DNA of 64,000 nt from Lunularia cruciata (GCA_948567375.1 OX419756.1:26824552-26888551); one strand, 5' to 3'. Shown: positions 25,735 through 37,928, counted from the stretch's first letter. Notes: generated from the sequence alone by a model not told the origin. Translations and numbers: made by a program.

Positions 25735-26510
25735 GAGAAGGAAATTGATAGTGGTACTTGTTAATTTATGAAGATCAGTTCTCCCAAATATTTTTGAAAA
25801 TAAAGAATAATTTGAAATTTATATTTGAAACATATTTAAGTATTTCAAACAAGCTAAGAATATTCTCTTTTTGATCCAAGTTAAATTGAAATTTTTAATC
25901 TATTTTCCCTTCCATATTCAAATGCTTGATTTTATAATATGCTTTCAAATTAACCAAGTTTGAGCTAAGTTGTACACTTTCTTCCTCAAGGTACTTACCC
26001 AAATGATTTTATTCCATCTAAAACTACAAAAACTAGTTCAATGCAAATGAGTTATTGTCAATTTATTTAACTTCTCTTAGCACCTTAAAAACTAACTTTT
26101 GATTGATTTGAATTAATGATCTCCTTATATTATCTTGAAATATCTTCACATTTATAAGAAAAAAGATTATTCATCTTGCTTGGTGAAATTATCTAGAAGA
26201 TTATACCTATTAAAGAATGTTTAATTTTCTTGTAATATTATTTACAAAAAATATAAAATTGCTCAAAAAGCATCAATTTAGAATGAGGTTTATACTTGGC
26301 TCAATAGTCCATTGGAACTATTTGGTTTATATCTTACTTAGATTAATCTAACTATCTTATTTTTTCTTGTAGCATAAGCTCTTTTGAAAGGTTTTCTACT
26401 TATTAAAACTCCATCTTGTAAATTGATTTTATTTTCTCTATTTTAATTTTGGGACATAATCATTCTTAATCTTCATTAATTGAGGAAATATGATTTTTTT
26501 ATGACACTAT

Positions 26511-26540
26511 ATTGCTTGATTGGTATGATAATCAAGCAAT
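26511..26540. repeat. Perfect 11-bp inverted repeat, 8-nt loop
   Basis: Arm ATTGCTTGATT, loop GGTATGAT, then the reverse complement. About 50 bp further on, AGTGTATTAA and TTAATACACT form another short perfect pair with a 4-nt loop. Confidence 0.75.
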
Positions 26541-27654
26541 TGAAAGTACAACAATACATCTACTTTACTTTCTTGATAGATTTAATGAGTGTATTAATCA
26601 CTTAATACACTGTTCACTTCCTATCCAATTAAATATTTATTTAATTTTAGAGCACACAAAAGATTTATGTTTAAAGATGAGGTTAGTTTATGCATTAATA
26701 TAAAGAAAGATGGAGCATCATCATTTCTATCATCTTGAAAATTAGCATTCTCTAGTGCAAAGTAACTGTATTGAACAGTATGAAGTCCATCTCCTTTAAA
26801 TAGAATCTTGCTTACATTATCACTCTCAAAAAAGTTCATTATTTGAGAAGTAATCTTTATAGGAATTTTGATATGTTTGGATAGTACATGATACCTTAAA
26901 AGTGACAAATTAAGGTTTTATTGCTCATTTTGTTCTCCATCATAATCAAAATCTATGGAATTAGAATAAGTAGCATAGAAACTCCTCTCACCACTATTTC
27001 ATAAGATCCCCAAAATTTAGAATGAATATAGTACTTCCTATTATAAGCAAAATAAATCCAATGGTTAAGGAAGTCCAAATATCTTCTTTGCTCATCCTCA
27101 CTATGCATTAATACTCCTTTCTTCTTGTCTTATGCTATCCTACTTACATGTAGGTTGATTAGACACCTTACATATGTTAAGGAACATATCAATTGTTCCT
27201 CAAAGACAACTAATAGGTTTGTCTTCTTTGGACTTACTTCTCAAAAGGTTACATCTACAAAGATCCTACAATTAAGAATAATGTCTACAACTACAAAGAT
27301 CTTTGGCCTAAGATATTATTACAAAAAACTACCTTTGAGTTTACAAATTCTAATCAAGAGCGTTTCTTCTCCTTGTAGTTTGTGATTTCTAAGCCTAAGA
27401 TATTGCAAGACTTGGTTAATTTCCTATCCATGTACTTCCAAAATTAAATTGCTAATTGGTCCATCTTCTCATCTTTGTACTTCTTCTCTGGTAGCTTTTG
27501 GACCTATAAGTTTAGCTCATGTAACTTTGTCTTTCTCATTTTCCCTTGATTTACCTTATCCATCATGGATACCAACTGATCCCAAATCCCCTTGATCTGC
27601 TAGAAGTTCTTCACTTTCATTTCTTGGGTGTTATCATTCAAGGCTTAAAATTCC

Positions 27655-28450
27655 TTAGTTACCTCCTCTGGTATTTGGAGTTGGTTTGATGTCCTCTCCT
27701 CCTTCTCCTTCTTTGGCCATCCCTTCAATTTTTATGGCCACCTCCTTCATGTACTCTACCATTTTCAACTCCCAAGTAATGATCTTGGCTTTCATTGATT
27801 CAAGTTCTCCATGAATGATGAGTGACCACTTCTTCATCTTGCACCTTGAGTTTCTCTTTGTACCCTTGTTATTTTTGCTTGTGTTCAAGCCAAAGGGCTT
27901 TGAGATCTCCTTGCAATGTCAGAATGTCTTCTTTGTATTGATTTTGTTATAGAATGAGGAAAATGTTCTATTACTTCACTCTTGTAATTCTCTTGCATGA
28001 GTACGTTCAACTTCTAATACTCCTCCTCGTACAAATTTTGGCTCTTCTCTATCTCTTCCTCCTACTTGTCCTTCTTTGCCTTCTTGGTGTACATGGTCTC
28101 ATGAAACCTTCAAACAAGAGAGGTGTAATCTACCACATCCAAGTATACTTCTTGATATTTGGGTAGAATTTTCTCCATAGGATGCAAGGCAAAACCTACA
28201 AGCTTCCTTAGTGACTTGTGTTCTTTGCTCTTGGGTGGCTTTTTCTCTCACTTTAGTTTGCATTCCACTTGGAGGGTTTTCTCCTTCATATTTAATATCC
28301 ACCATCCTTTCAAATTCTTTGTTTGGTTTCTCATTGGACTTCTCCTATTCTCCTTTGGTTGCCTCCAGTTCTTGGGTGGAGCTAAGGGTTAGTTTGGACA
28401 AATGTTTTGTTTCTTCTTGTTGGTTTTTAGGCAAGTCTTCTTGATTTGCA
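27655..28450 (-). pseudogene. Decayed coding sequence, lysine/glutamate-rich, family unknown
   Basis: On the minus strand this stretch reads, across several frameshifts and stops, as a charged helical protein. One frame gives LHPMEKILPKYQEVYLDV followed by VDYTSL; further on, FHETMYTKKAKKDK, then EEEIEKSQNLYEEEY and KLNVLMQENYKSEV, and last a Lys/Glu-rich part (27655-27888) ending in KEGEGGEDIKPTPNTRGGN. The pattern suggests a coiled coil. I do not recognise the family; it may derive from a retrotransposon or from a captured host gene. No intact frame remains. Confidence 0.5.
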
Positions 28451-28742
28451 CTTGTCTAAAGGAATGTATTAATCTATGAACAACTTTATTATGATTCCAC
28501 AGTAAAATAGTTCTTAAGTACATCAAGGATTTGAGTTTTTTATGTGGTATCTAATTGTTGTATAAAAGCTGAAGTATTCATGTGATAATTTGCCAATATA
28601 ATGTATATCAAAAAGTTTAAGCCTTGATGTACTATTCAATCTCTTTTATAACTAATTTTTATCATATTTATAAACATATAATATTTTTTATAGTAATATG
28701 AAATTTTTTTAGAATTTAGTGAACTTTGTATCAACCACTTCA

Positions 28743-28871
28743 TCATAAGTTAAAATTATTTTTAATATATTCCTCTTCAAAAAGAGATAGATATAGTTTT
28801 TTGTCATAAGTTAAATTATTATATTTATGTATTCCTCTTCACAAAGAGATAGATAGAAAGATATAGTTTTT
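28743..28871. repeat. ~61-bp tandem duplication
   Basis: TCATAAGTTAAA...ATTCCTCTTCA...AAAGAGATAGATA...ATAGTTTTTT occurs twice, starting at 28743 and 28804. A weaker third echo (TTCCTCTATGAAGAGATA) follows near 28,933. Confidence 0.75.
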
Positions 28872-29168
28872 TTTTATTTTTTACTTGTTACCTAAAATAA
28901 TACTTTTTAATCATATTGTAACATTCATATCTTCCTCTATGAAGAGATAAAAAGCTATATTTCACCACATTTGGAAAGATTTATTGAGTTAGGTCCTTAA
29001 TATAATATTCATACACAATTTTATGCAAAAGATAAGAGATATATATTCTTACATTTGAAAATTACATCTAATTAGCATCCATAATACTTAAAAAATGTTT
29101 TTATTTACATAATTAAATATTTTATAGAGTACAATATCATCTGAATATTAATAAATATCATTTTTTTA

Positions 29169-29197
29169 TTATATATATATATATATATATATATAAT
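29169..29197. repeat. AT dinucleotide microsatellite
   Basis: About fourteen AT units within the AT-rich block. Confidence 0.95.
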
Positions 29198-29859
29198 TAC
29201 ATGAACTATATATATCAATTTGCTGATATAATAAAGTTTTCAATATGACAATATTAGGATAGAATTTGAAACATTTAGGTAATATTTAGGTAAATATTAT
29301 ATTCTCTAGTATATATATAAGGAAATATCTTAAATATAATAAACTTGTAATCAAGTTTACTGTTATAATTAAAGTGCATTGTAATTTCTTATTTCTCTTT
29401 CCAAATTTAAATTGCATATTTTATAAATCTCATACTCTTTCATGTTTATGATTTGATTATATATTTTTAGACTTTAGACTCTAATTAATTATTATATCTA
29501 TTTAGGTCATCATAGAAATTAATGAACATTAAATTTGGAAATTTCAGAAAAATAAAATAAAATTCAATTTTTTGAGTTATTTTCCCTAGAAAATCGTAAA
29601 TCTTGTATTTTAATAAAGAATATTAAAATAATTAATAGACACTTAGTCATAAAAAAATTTCTAATCATATTTAGGTCAATATATAATTTTGTCCAATTTT
29701 TTAATCTTATATATATTTATCATTAATTATTTGACATAATTCAATTAAACATATATATATTCTTCATCTTATACTTTGTTAGCATACCATATTGGTACAA
29801 TCCAATTTGGGATCCAATGGAGTTGCTTTAGTAAGATGTATAGAGTTAGATCTGCTTGA

Positions 29860-30780
29860 GAAGGTGACCACATAAAACACAAGAAGGATGGGAAGACCAC
29901 ATTAAACCATACAAGAGAAAGACAAAAGAGGTAGAATGGAGCTAAGTCCCAATAGTATCGATATGAGAAATCTACCCTATCGCACCTAACATATCAAAGC
30001 TATGCAAGTCATAAGGTCTACAAACTAATGGATCATCTGAAGAAGTATCACCTAGAGTGATTGCTCTCTTATGGATTGCACTAGCAAATGCTCTTTGTAA
30101 AGCAATGGACACACATTGTCTAAAGTATGCTACAAAGTATGAGAGTGAGAGTAAGAGTAGTACCCCTCGCCATCTAATATGATAAGCTCTTGCACACTCC
30201 CTAACAAATGTGTCAAGCGCCATGTTCATTGCTCAATATAACTTCAAGGCTAGAGGAACAAAGAGGTGATCTAGTTGCATACTCCTATACTTGGAGACCT
30301 TGTGATGCTACTCCGGTTGCAGCCCATCTAGGAGGATGAGTAATCACTCCCTCCAAAAGTGCATCACACGTAGTGTATGTAACCACAACAGCCGCCACTA
30401 TCATCTGATCATCTTGGACCAAGTATAAGTCTGCTCTGACACATGTCGTTTGCAAAGAATATGAACGCTCCTTCCAAGCAAGGTATCCACTCTCTTGTGC
30501 CATAGCAAACACTATATTCCTGATGGCATCATGGGTAGCTATCCTTTGTCCCCCATAAGGGTATTGTGTCATATGGACCGCTGTTGCATCTAGTGTAGAA
30601 CCACACTCACAAGTGAGTAACAAAGATGTAGACGGGTGGACCAAACCTAGACGGAACCTCGTCGCTGTAGAGAAAGTGGTTAGTGAAAACCAGAATGCCC
30701 TAATGCATGGTCAAGCTAGGATCCAAGAGCTTGCACCCTTGTCGGAGCAAGAACCAAGACGTGCTCTAGTGATCTGAGGA
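29860..30780 (-). pseudogene. C-terminal remnant of a non-LTR-type retroelement ORF
   Basis: Two minus-strand frames (30644-30285 and 30229-29972) belong to one broken reading. The first has CECG, a later GGQRIATHDAIRN, then KERSYSL and VRADLYLVQDD. This spacing (Cys-x-Cys, then HDAIR, Glu, R-A-D-L, and a beta-rich VVV) recalls the restriction-like endonuclease region that follows the reverse transcriptase in some non-LTR retroelements. Upstream, in another frame, TATRFRLGLVHPSTS fits the leucine/arginine-rich stretch usual before it. The second frame has TFVRECARAYHIRWRG and SIALQRAFASAIHKRA, which looks like the C-terminal end. Stops separate the parts, so it is dead. The reverse transcriptase was not found. 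Family assignment is tentative. Confidence 0.5.
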
Positions 30781-33129
30781 ATAGACAAGTCAACTAAGAG
30801 CAAATGTAACATATGTTGATATGATGCTGATGGTAAATGTAGCATATCTTTGATCTAGGATAGAGTTAGATCTGATTAGACTAAGCACATCTAACCCTAT
30901 CCTAGGGGCCTAGGTATCCAGGTGGACCCAATGCCTTTCCCTTTCCTGAAGCAAAGGATTAGGTGGGTAAAGAAGTATAACTAATTTTTTTGAAATATTA
31001 TATTTTTATTGTATCATATGTACAATCTCTAAATGGTTTTCACTATCATTGTTATCTAGTAAAGGTATTATTTTTTTCAAGTGATATTTATTAATTATAA
31101 AACCCTTCTTCATTTCTCAATTAATACTTATTTATTAGACAACCTATATGTAAAATTATTTCTGTAATATGTATTTTCTCATAAGTATTTTATCATGTAA
31201 TAACTATTGTATACATATAAGCTTATGCATAATATATTACGATTATAATTTCCAATGTGCGTTAAACATGAAAGACAAGATAACCTAGATTCAAGAAAAT
31301 TGAAGATTTAATACTCTTCTTCATAATTTTGTCATAGATTATTTGTTACATAATAGTAAGAAAAAAATTGCAATTCTGATACATACCATGAAATATTTTA
31401 TAGTCCAAATATATCATCGAGTTGGGATTACTGAACATCTAACCATTGTCGAAATATACCCGTGTATCCGCATAAGGCGAAGTACTATAAATGGAGCTGT
31501 TGAAGAAAATTTATACTACTGTATTTACGTAAAATTTTATGAAAATTTTACAATTATATTCAGAATGTTTCTCTAGTTTACCACTTAAATAACATAATTT
31601 TAACAACCTAATGTAACGAACTCTCGTTAAGGCCTGCTACGTTGTTAGATCGTGGTTAATATTAGATTATGTAAATGGTAAACAATAGAACAAAATATAA
31701 TCTTAATATAATTTGAAATGTTTTACATATAACTATAGTTCAACAATAGTACAAATTTGGTTTAGTTACTTTAGCCTTAGCTATCCTCTATGAATCCTTT
31801 GTTAGGGTTATTGACATACACTATAAACTCTGGAATTAGAGGAGTCTTAACGTAAAATCTAAATTCAGTAGAAAAATTAGATTTTGCCCATTGATTAGCA
31901 TAGGCCAATACCTAGCGCATCTCAAAGAAATGTCTAGAACTTTCAGTACGATTCATTATTTGAATTCTTTATAATATGATCAGAATGATGATTATTTTCA
32001 CATTTCAGAACATGATTTTTTTACAGAAATCAAATAAATATAATAAAAATAAAAATAAAATAAATTTAAAGAAACATATTTTTCTAATTCTTACCTTTTC
32101 TTAACATTAAATTTCCTATCCTTATATTTAAAATGATAAGGAAAATATATTATATACTATATAGACTGCTAAATCAATTATTTAAGGACATTAATAATCT
32201 AAAAAATCACATTATTGTATTTTTAGAAATTAGTTAAAACCACATAATATATCAAAACGTACTTAATTCACGGCCTCATTGGTTTTATGCGTCTCATGTG
32301 CGCCTGAAGACATTAGAGATAAGGGAGTATAAAAAGTTTCAAAGGTTAAAATAAATTTTGCGGAAAAGAAAATCACTCATCCTTAGTTGTAAGATTTATT
32401 GATTAATTTGTGTAGAATGTATAAAGTATAACATGATTTCAATCCTTTTATCACAGCGAAAGCTAAAACCGGACCGTTCGATTTCTATTATAAAGTTTTC
32501 GTATTTTTGTTTGCGGTAACTTACGAGAATACACGTATCTAAGAAGAAATAATAAATCAATTATAAGAAATCCTACAAAGACACGAGCTTTTATGGAAAA
32601 CCAAACAACCTTTTGTTCAATAGTACTTATCATGCAATAGAAACTCCTCAACATAGCTTTGAATATTATGATTACTAGTATGAAATCAATAGACTATCCT
32701 TATAGTCAATGGCAATATGTTTCGTTACATAGAAGACAAGAGGAGGTATTATGTTCCCACATCAAAAGATCATGTCTGCTTTTATATCCTATGCGACATT
32801 TAGAAGATACTAAAATCGTTTTCCAACTAGAAACAAATAAATATGTAAACTTAAGTTATAATCTGAAAACCATCTTATTGTTTGGACATTATGCTTACAA
32901 TTTACCACCAACTAAAAAGCCAAAGTCACATAATTCGTATCTATACGAAGGAAAAATTGTTATTTTCACCTGACCTACTATCTATTACAAATTTATCCCT
33001 TTTCAATCAAATCATAAAGATTATATATCAAAATAACCAACAAATTAGACCTCTTACAGATCCAGATCTCATAACGGGGACAAAACAGCAACCATAACCA
33101 ATTCTTATCTCAGAATCTCATAATAATGA

Positions 33130-33560
33130 CAAAAGACTGTGAGGCATTGTTATCCATGATATGATTGGCCCCTGATCTAGAACCTGAAAGTCCAAGAAGA
33201 TAGTCTCACGTTGAGATGGAACACAGTCCTACCTCACTACCCAGTTTTCCTCCATATGAGGAACCTTTTGCGACAGATGGACGATAATCCACCTGACCAG
33301 TATCGTATTGTTCACTAGGAGCATGACACGTTGAAGTGGGCAAGGGAAAGTCCTCCTCTTAGGGCCGAAATAGGAAAAAGGCGAACGCGTAGGAAAAGCG
33401 AAGGAGGGGGAAGACCCCATCAAGCCGTACAAGGGAGAGAACAAAAAGGTAACACAATAGGGCCGAAATAGAGAACACCAGAGGGGATTGAGCTTTTAAC
33501 TCGAGAAAAGCCGACCTCATAGAACACAAGAAGGATGGGAAACCATCAAGCTTTTAACTA
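33130..33560. mobile_element. Repeat fragment related to 29,870-29,960
   Basis: At the end of the AT-rich block lies a stretch of balanced composition. It contains ACACAAGAAGGATGGGAA (near 33,520) and a block like CCATCAAGCCGTACAAGGGA (near 33,416). Both have counterparts at about 29,878-29,935 (ACACAAGAAGGATGGGAAGA and ACATTAAACCATACAAGAGA), so both places hold pieces of one repeat family. No intact frame is present. Confidence 0.55.
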
Positions 33561-33938
33561 CAGTTAACAAACTTTGTTTGAAGGCTGTAAAACGGTAACT
33601 CTGGTCAGACAGAGCTCGAGATAAAGGCCATACCCCCTAGCTTCCGTTTCCCTTCCCTTCCTCCAGGTGTGGAGCGCAGAGGGTAGGGTGAGAGGATTGG
33701 GGAACATGGTGCAAGGGAACTGGTGAGGGAGGGGACAGTGGCAGGAATTCAAAAACTTCAGCCTCTGTGCGCCAAATTCGTGCAGCAGACGCGAATAGAA
33801 GAAATTAGAAGTGAAGATAAGCTCGAGCTGCTGTTGCTGCTGACGGAAATTGATTTTGGGACAGTCGAACAGAGGAAATTGTAAGAAAAGAGAGCTGTTG
33901 CTGCTGCTGCATCTGCGAGTGCTGAAAGTGTGGACGGG

Positions 33939-36900
33939 ATGATGCAAGCGGCTGTGTGTGCGCATGGGTTTCTCGTAACGCCTTTGGCATTGCAAGCTGG
34001 TGGAGCGGGACATCATGCAGGGTGTTGTTGGAAGAGCTTGTCAACGGTCCGGCGTCCCACGGTGCGTTCGATGAGAACTGCGCTGCTAGGTGCTCGGGGC
34101 CAGGAGCGATTGAGGGTGTCTGCTGTGAATGATGACTCACTGGAGATTGTTGATGTCCAAGGTACTTTCCTAAACTCCCTAAGTGTGGTCTTATGTTTCC
34201 TTTACCCTGTGCGTTTCAGTATCTAATACTTTTGCGGAGATGATTTATTCCTTCCTGTGCTTGGATTGTTGCATTTTGTTTCTGTACTGGTGAGTTTAGT
34301 TACTGGCGAGTATGAGTCGATTCCACTGCTTTTCGCCTTGGTCGGAATTTGAAAGCCGCGCACTGGTTGGAATCAGCCGTCTCCTGTTTCATTGCGGGTG
34401 CTCCACGCAGTTTATATCATCCTTTAGGCATAAGCATCAGTGGTCCAGGTCGTTGGGGTTTTGGTAGACTTGAGCTCCAAGACCGCTGCAGTGGTTTGTC
34501 GGAATTGTGAGTGGGAACTGTATTAAAAAAGTTCAAAAGACACGCTGCAGGAGGACGAAGAGTCGTATCTCTCACCACCCGTGTTGACATTAATCACCTG
34601 TCTTTGCCTACTGCAGATAGGACAGTGTTAGAAATGACTAAGGAAGATGGAGGACTCCATGCTGTCCAAGGAAATCTATTCTCAGTTGAAGCTTTACGCT
34701 AAAGACTCACTATGGTGCTGGTCTGTGTGCAATGAGCTTTGGTAATTCGAGCTTTGCGTCTGTCGTTTTACCGCCCTTACTGAAAAAGAGCATCTTCAAA
34801 TTGTTGCATAGCGCTTTCCTCAGACAATACCAATGTCCTCCTTCGATGTGTTGGAAGGAAGCACTTCTCTTCCTGTTCTCTTCGCGATGTAAATCTCCGG
34901 AGCTGGCTGATAGTTTAAGCCGTTGTTCCAACCATGAACCCCAGTTTACCAGCCCGCGGAGTCCGCGTCAGTAGTAAGTCTGCGTTGAACCCGGAAAGAT
35001 AGTGTCTTGGCCATGGTGAAGGAGAAAGCCATTGCACCTGAAATGACTTTACATAACGCTGATTTCTAATCGCGTAGAGGAGGTTAGTTTGGTTCTCGAC
35101 CTCCTCCTAGGGTTTTGAATATTTGCTCCGTTAAATGCCTGGATTCTTGACGCATTTCGATTGAACTCCCCGTTTGATCATCTCTCAGCAGTTTTACTGG
35201 CAGGGCATTGCCTAATTGCGAGTCATGAACTGCTTAGAGATCTTGCCGTTGTTAGCGCACTGCAGGAGAGGTAGTGTAGTCGTAGAATGTCTGTCCGGTA
35301 ACTGAGGTAACAATTCTTCATGCAGCTCTTGGGACTGGCAGAACTTGCAGATGGGAGCTTGGTTTTCGCTTTTGGAGCTGCATCTGAAGCAGGGGATCTG
35401 AACCCACTCGGCGGGGGACCCGATTCCACGATGGCTTTAATTCCTCCACAAGCTGCGAGCGTCACCCCTGTCCCAGTCCGGTTGCGGGCGGTATTTCACA
35501 AGAGATCTCCCATATCGGTACCAGCTAACAGTAGAGAGCACGCAAGACTCTCCAGGGAGTCCTCAAGTTTGGAAGTTGAAGTGCCCTCGCGAGGCCCAGT
35601 TGGGGAGAAAGTTTCGCTGGCAGAGTTGAGTAGCGATGACGCTCATGTCTCTGACAGGAGTGAAGGCATTCCTTTGCTGATTCCTAAGCGTTGGCCTTCT
35701 TTTTTCTGGAAGCAATCTCCCATAAACCCTAATACGGTCAGGAAGAATCTTCGTCCAGCAGTACATGCTGAAGAGTCAAGTAGCAATAGCGAGCTCGTGA
35801 AGATGAAGTTGGACGAAGCTGGGATGGCCAATAGCAGCGCCGAGATTAAGAGCCCCTCACCCGTGGACCTGCACAAGGCAGGCCAGGATGAATATGAAAA
35901 GGGAATTGCATCCTCTCAGCATAGTAACCAAAAATCAGAAGAAATCGCTACCGTCCCCACTATTCGGAAGGCATCTAGCAGACAGGATACAACAGGGGAG
36001 AAACCAGAAGAGATGGCTACCGTCTCCGCTATTCCGAAGGCATCCAGCAGGCAGGATACAACCGGGGAGAAACCAGAAGAAATGCCTACCGTCTCCGTTA
36101 TTCCCCAGGCATCGAGCAGAGACGATACGGGCGGGGATGAGCGATCTACAGCTGGAATCATGGCTTCTCAAAACAAAAATCAAAGATCTCCTGGTGCAAG
36201 TCTTCAAGACTCAATTTTAAGGCCGGAGAAAGCCTACGAAACTACCTCTTCGATGCGGCCTGTGAATATGCCTCATGGTGCGGGGCAGGACTTCACACCA
36301 AAGGTGAAGAGTACATCGGGAGAGGTAAAGGATTTCACAGCACGAGTCAAGGAGCCCCAAGGTCAAGGAGAAGAAGTGAGCTCCAAAAAGTCTCAAGAGA
36401 AAGGAGAAGTGAGTTCCGGAAAGGAAAGTTCTTTACCCCAGATGAAGTTCCAAGAGGAAGGAGAATTCGTTGTGAGTTCCAGGAAGGAGAGTTCGTTGTC
36501 CCACATCAAGTCCCAAGAGGAAAGAGAAGAAGTGAGTCTCCAAAGGGGCAGTTCTTTACCCCAGATCAAGCTCCAAGAGAAAGGGGAAGAAATGTGTTCC
36601 CGAAAGGAGAGTACTTTGCCCCACATCAAGTCACAAGAGAAAGGAGAAGAAACGAGCTCCCAGAAAGGGAGCTCTTTACCCCCGATCAAGTCCCAAGAGA
36701 GTGGAGAAGACGTGACTTTTCAAAAGGAGAGTTCTTCACCCCAGGTCAAGTACCAAGATAAAGGAGAAAAGGTGAGTTCCGGAAAGGGGAGTTCTTTACA
36801 CCAGATCAAGGATACGCCCAAGAAAACAGGTCCTACACGCCCTGCGTCCATGTTCTCTAAAGCTTCACCTGTTTCTGTGTCCGTCAGCTCTAACAAGGTG

Positions 36901-37737
36901 CGAGATTCATCTTCCAGTCGGCAATCTAACACCCAGGTAGCAAATAGCCAACCTCAGGGAGATGGAAATGTTCAAGTCAAGTCTATGCCTGTGAGACTTA
37001 TATCAAAGTTTGTGAAACAGTCACCTGTACCATCCAATGATGCAGCCACTGTTGGCGTTTCTGCCGAGTTCCGTCTGGCAAGTGATGGCGCAGGGAGAGC
37101 CGACAAGGACTTGACCACTCAGATCTCATCGCAGGAAGTTTCTGAATCCATCAAGGGGGATAGAGCTGTTCGAAATGGAAAAGAAGTACCATCTGAGTGT
37201 AACGCTACTACTGCGGAGATTCGTGACGAGGTATTACCCAAGGAGCCTCAAACTTTAGCGAAGTCAACTGCTGTAAGTAGAGATAACAAGGCAAAGCGTC
37301 CAGCGAAGCGAAACGATCCTGAAAGGGTTGCAGCGTCAAAAGCTAAGGACTTGCCAAGTTCGACTCTGTCACCATCTGTTGCAGATCAAACTGGCGTTGC
37401 CACTGCGGAGATTCGTGTGGAGTTGGTATCGATAAGGGCTCAAACATTAGCTACTAAGTCAACTGCTGTAAATGGAGATAACGAGGCAAACAGAGCAGGG
37501 AAGCTAGACGATTTTGATAGGGTTGGGGCTCCGGATTTACCAAGTTCGACTTTACCAAGACCTACTGCCGATGAGGATGGTGGCGAGAGTTCTGCTGAGA
37601 GTAAGGTGGCTGGTGTGGAAGATCTTAGTTCACTAAAGCTAGCGGATTTAAAAAGCATGGCAAAAAGTAGAGGGTTGAAAGGGTATTCGAAATTAAGAAA
37701 AGGGGAGCTGATTGAGCTGCTAAGCAGTCTAGAATAA
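33939..37737 (+). CDS. Rho_N-domain protein, probably plastid-targeted (RHON1/BP-73-like)
   Basis: The last exon is one long open frame ending at 37737. Its final residues LADLKSMAKSRGLKGYSKLR and GELIELLSS form a Rho_N (Rho termination factor N-terminal, SAP-like) domain of the kind found at the C-terminus of plant RHON1/BP-73 proteins, which bind RNA or DNA; RHON1 acts in chloroplast RNA processing. A probable first exon (33939-34161, donor AAG/GTACTT, phase 1) encodes an Ala/Arg/Ser-rich start with the look of a transit peptide. It joins in frame to an acceptor at 35341 or 35350. A further exon (acceptor at 34616) is possible but runs into a stop. The body is disordered: three 23-aa repeats (nt 35938-36144), then about seven 20-21-aa Ser/Lys/Glu-rich repeats (about 36385-36813). 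A short F-x-K-x-SP motif recurs four times (FHKRSP, FWKQSP, FSKASP, FVKQSP). The Rho_N call is firm; the 5' exon structure is not. Confidence 0.78.
35938..36144 (+). repeat. Three coding repeats of 69 bp
   Basis: Units start at 35938, 36007 and 36076. They encode EE(I/M)(A/P)TV..I..ASSR(Q/D)DT(T/G)G(E/D) with few changes. The period is 23 codons, so the frame is kept. Confidence 0.92.
36385..36813 (+). repeat. Coding repeats of ~60-63 bp, about seven copies
   Basis: Each unit encodes a variant of SQEKGEEVSSxKxSSLPQIK. The lengths stay multiples of three, the Gly-Glu-Glu, Ser-Ser and Leu-Pro-x-Ile-Lys positions are the most constant, and the linkers vary. It is part of the disordered middle of the Rho_N-domain protein. 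Confidence 0.9.
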
Positions 37738-37875
37738 GGAAGCAAGTCTGAAGGAGAAATGCACTTGAAGGTGTCGTGTAAGTAGTCTCTAGCCTTACCC
37801 CTTGTACTGTAACTGGATTAAGAAGAATCAGTTAGACCTTGTGTTATTTTTAAGTAGAGGAAAGGTTTGGTAGAA

Positions 37876-37928
37876 CCCCACTGTGTATAGTGCATTGCTA
37901 TTTGTGTGTGTGTCATTGCACAGTGGGG
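37876..37928 (+). other. Stem-loop in the probable 3' UTR
   Basis: CCCCACTGTG at 37876-37885 and CACAGTGGGG at 37919-37928 pair perfectly around a loop with a GT run. It lies about 140 bp after the stop codon of the Rho_N-domain gene and before the candidate polyadenylation signals, so it would be in the 3' untranslated region. Confidence 0.65.

Larger units (their letters stand above)
23880..33120. other. AT-rich block 2 with decayed repeats
   Basis: A long AT-rich stretch with hairpins, tandem duplications and simple repeats, and no intact gene. Islands of more balanced composition hold coding remnants: a purine-rich minus-strand remnant at about 27,655-28,450 and a retroelement remnant at about 29,860-30,780. 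The right edge near 33,120 is sharp. Confidence 0.7.

Noticed and set aside
33564-34140. Minus-strand open frames opposite the first exon of the Rho_N-domain gene
   Set aside because: They contain Gln-rich translation of a CTG-type repeat and overlap the plus-strand exon, which has the transit-peptide character and a good donor site.
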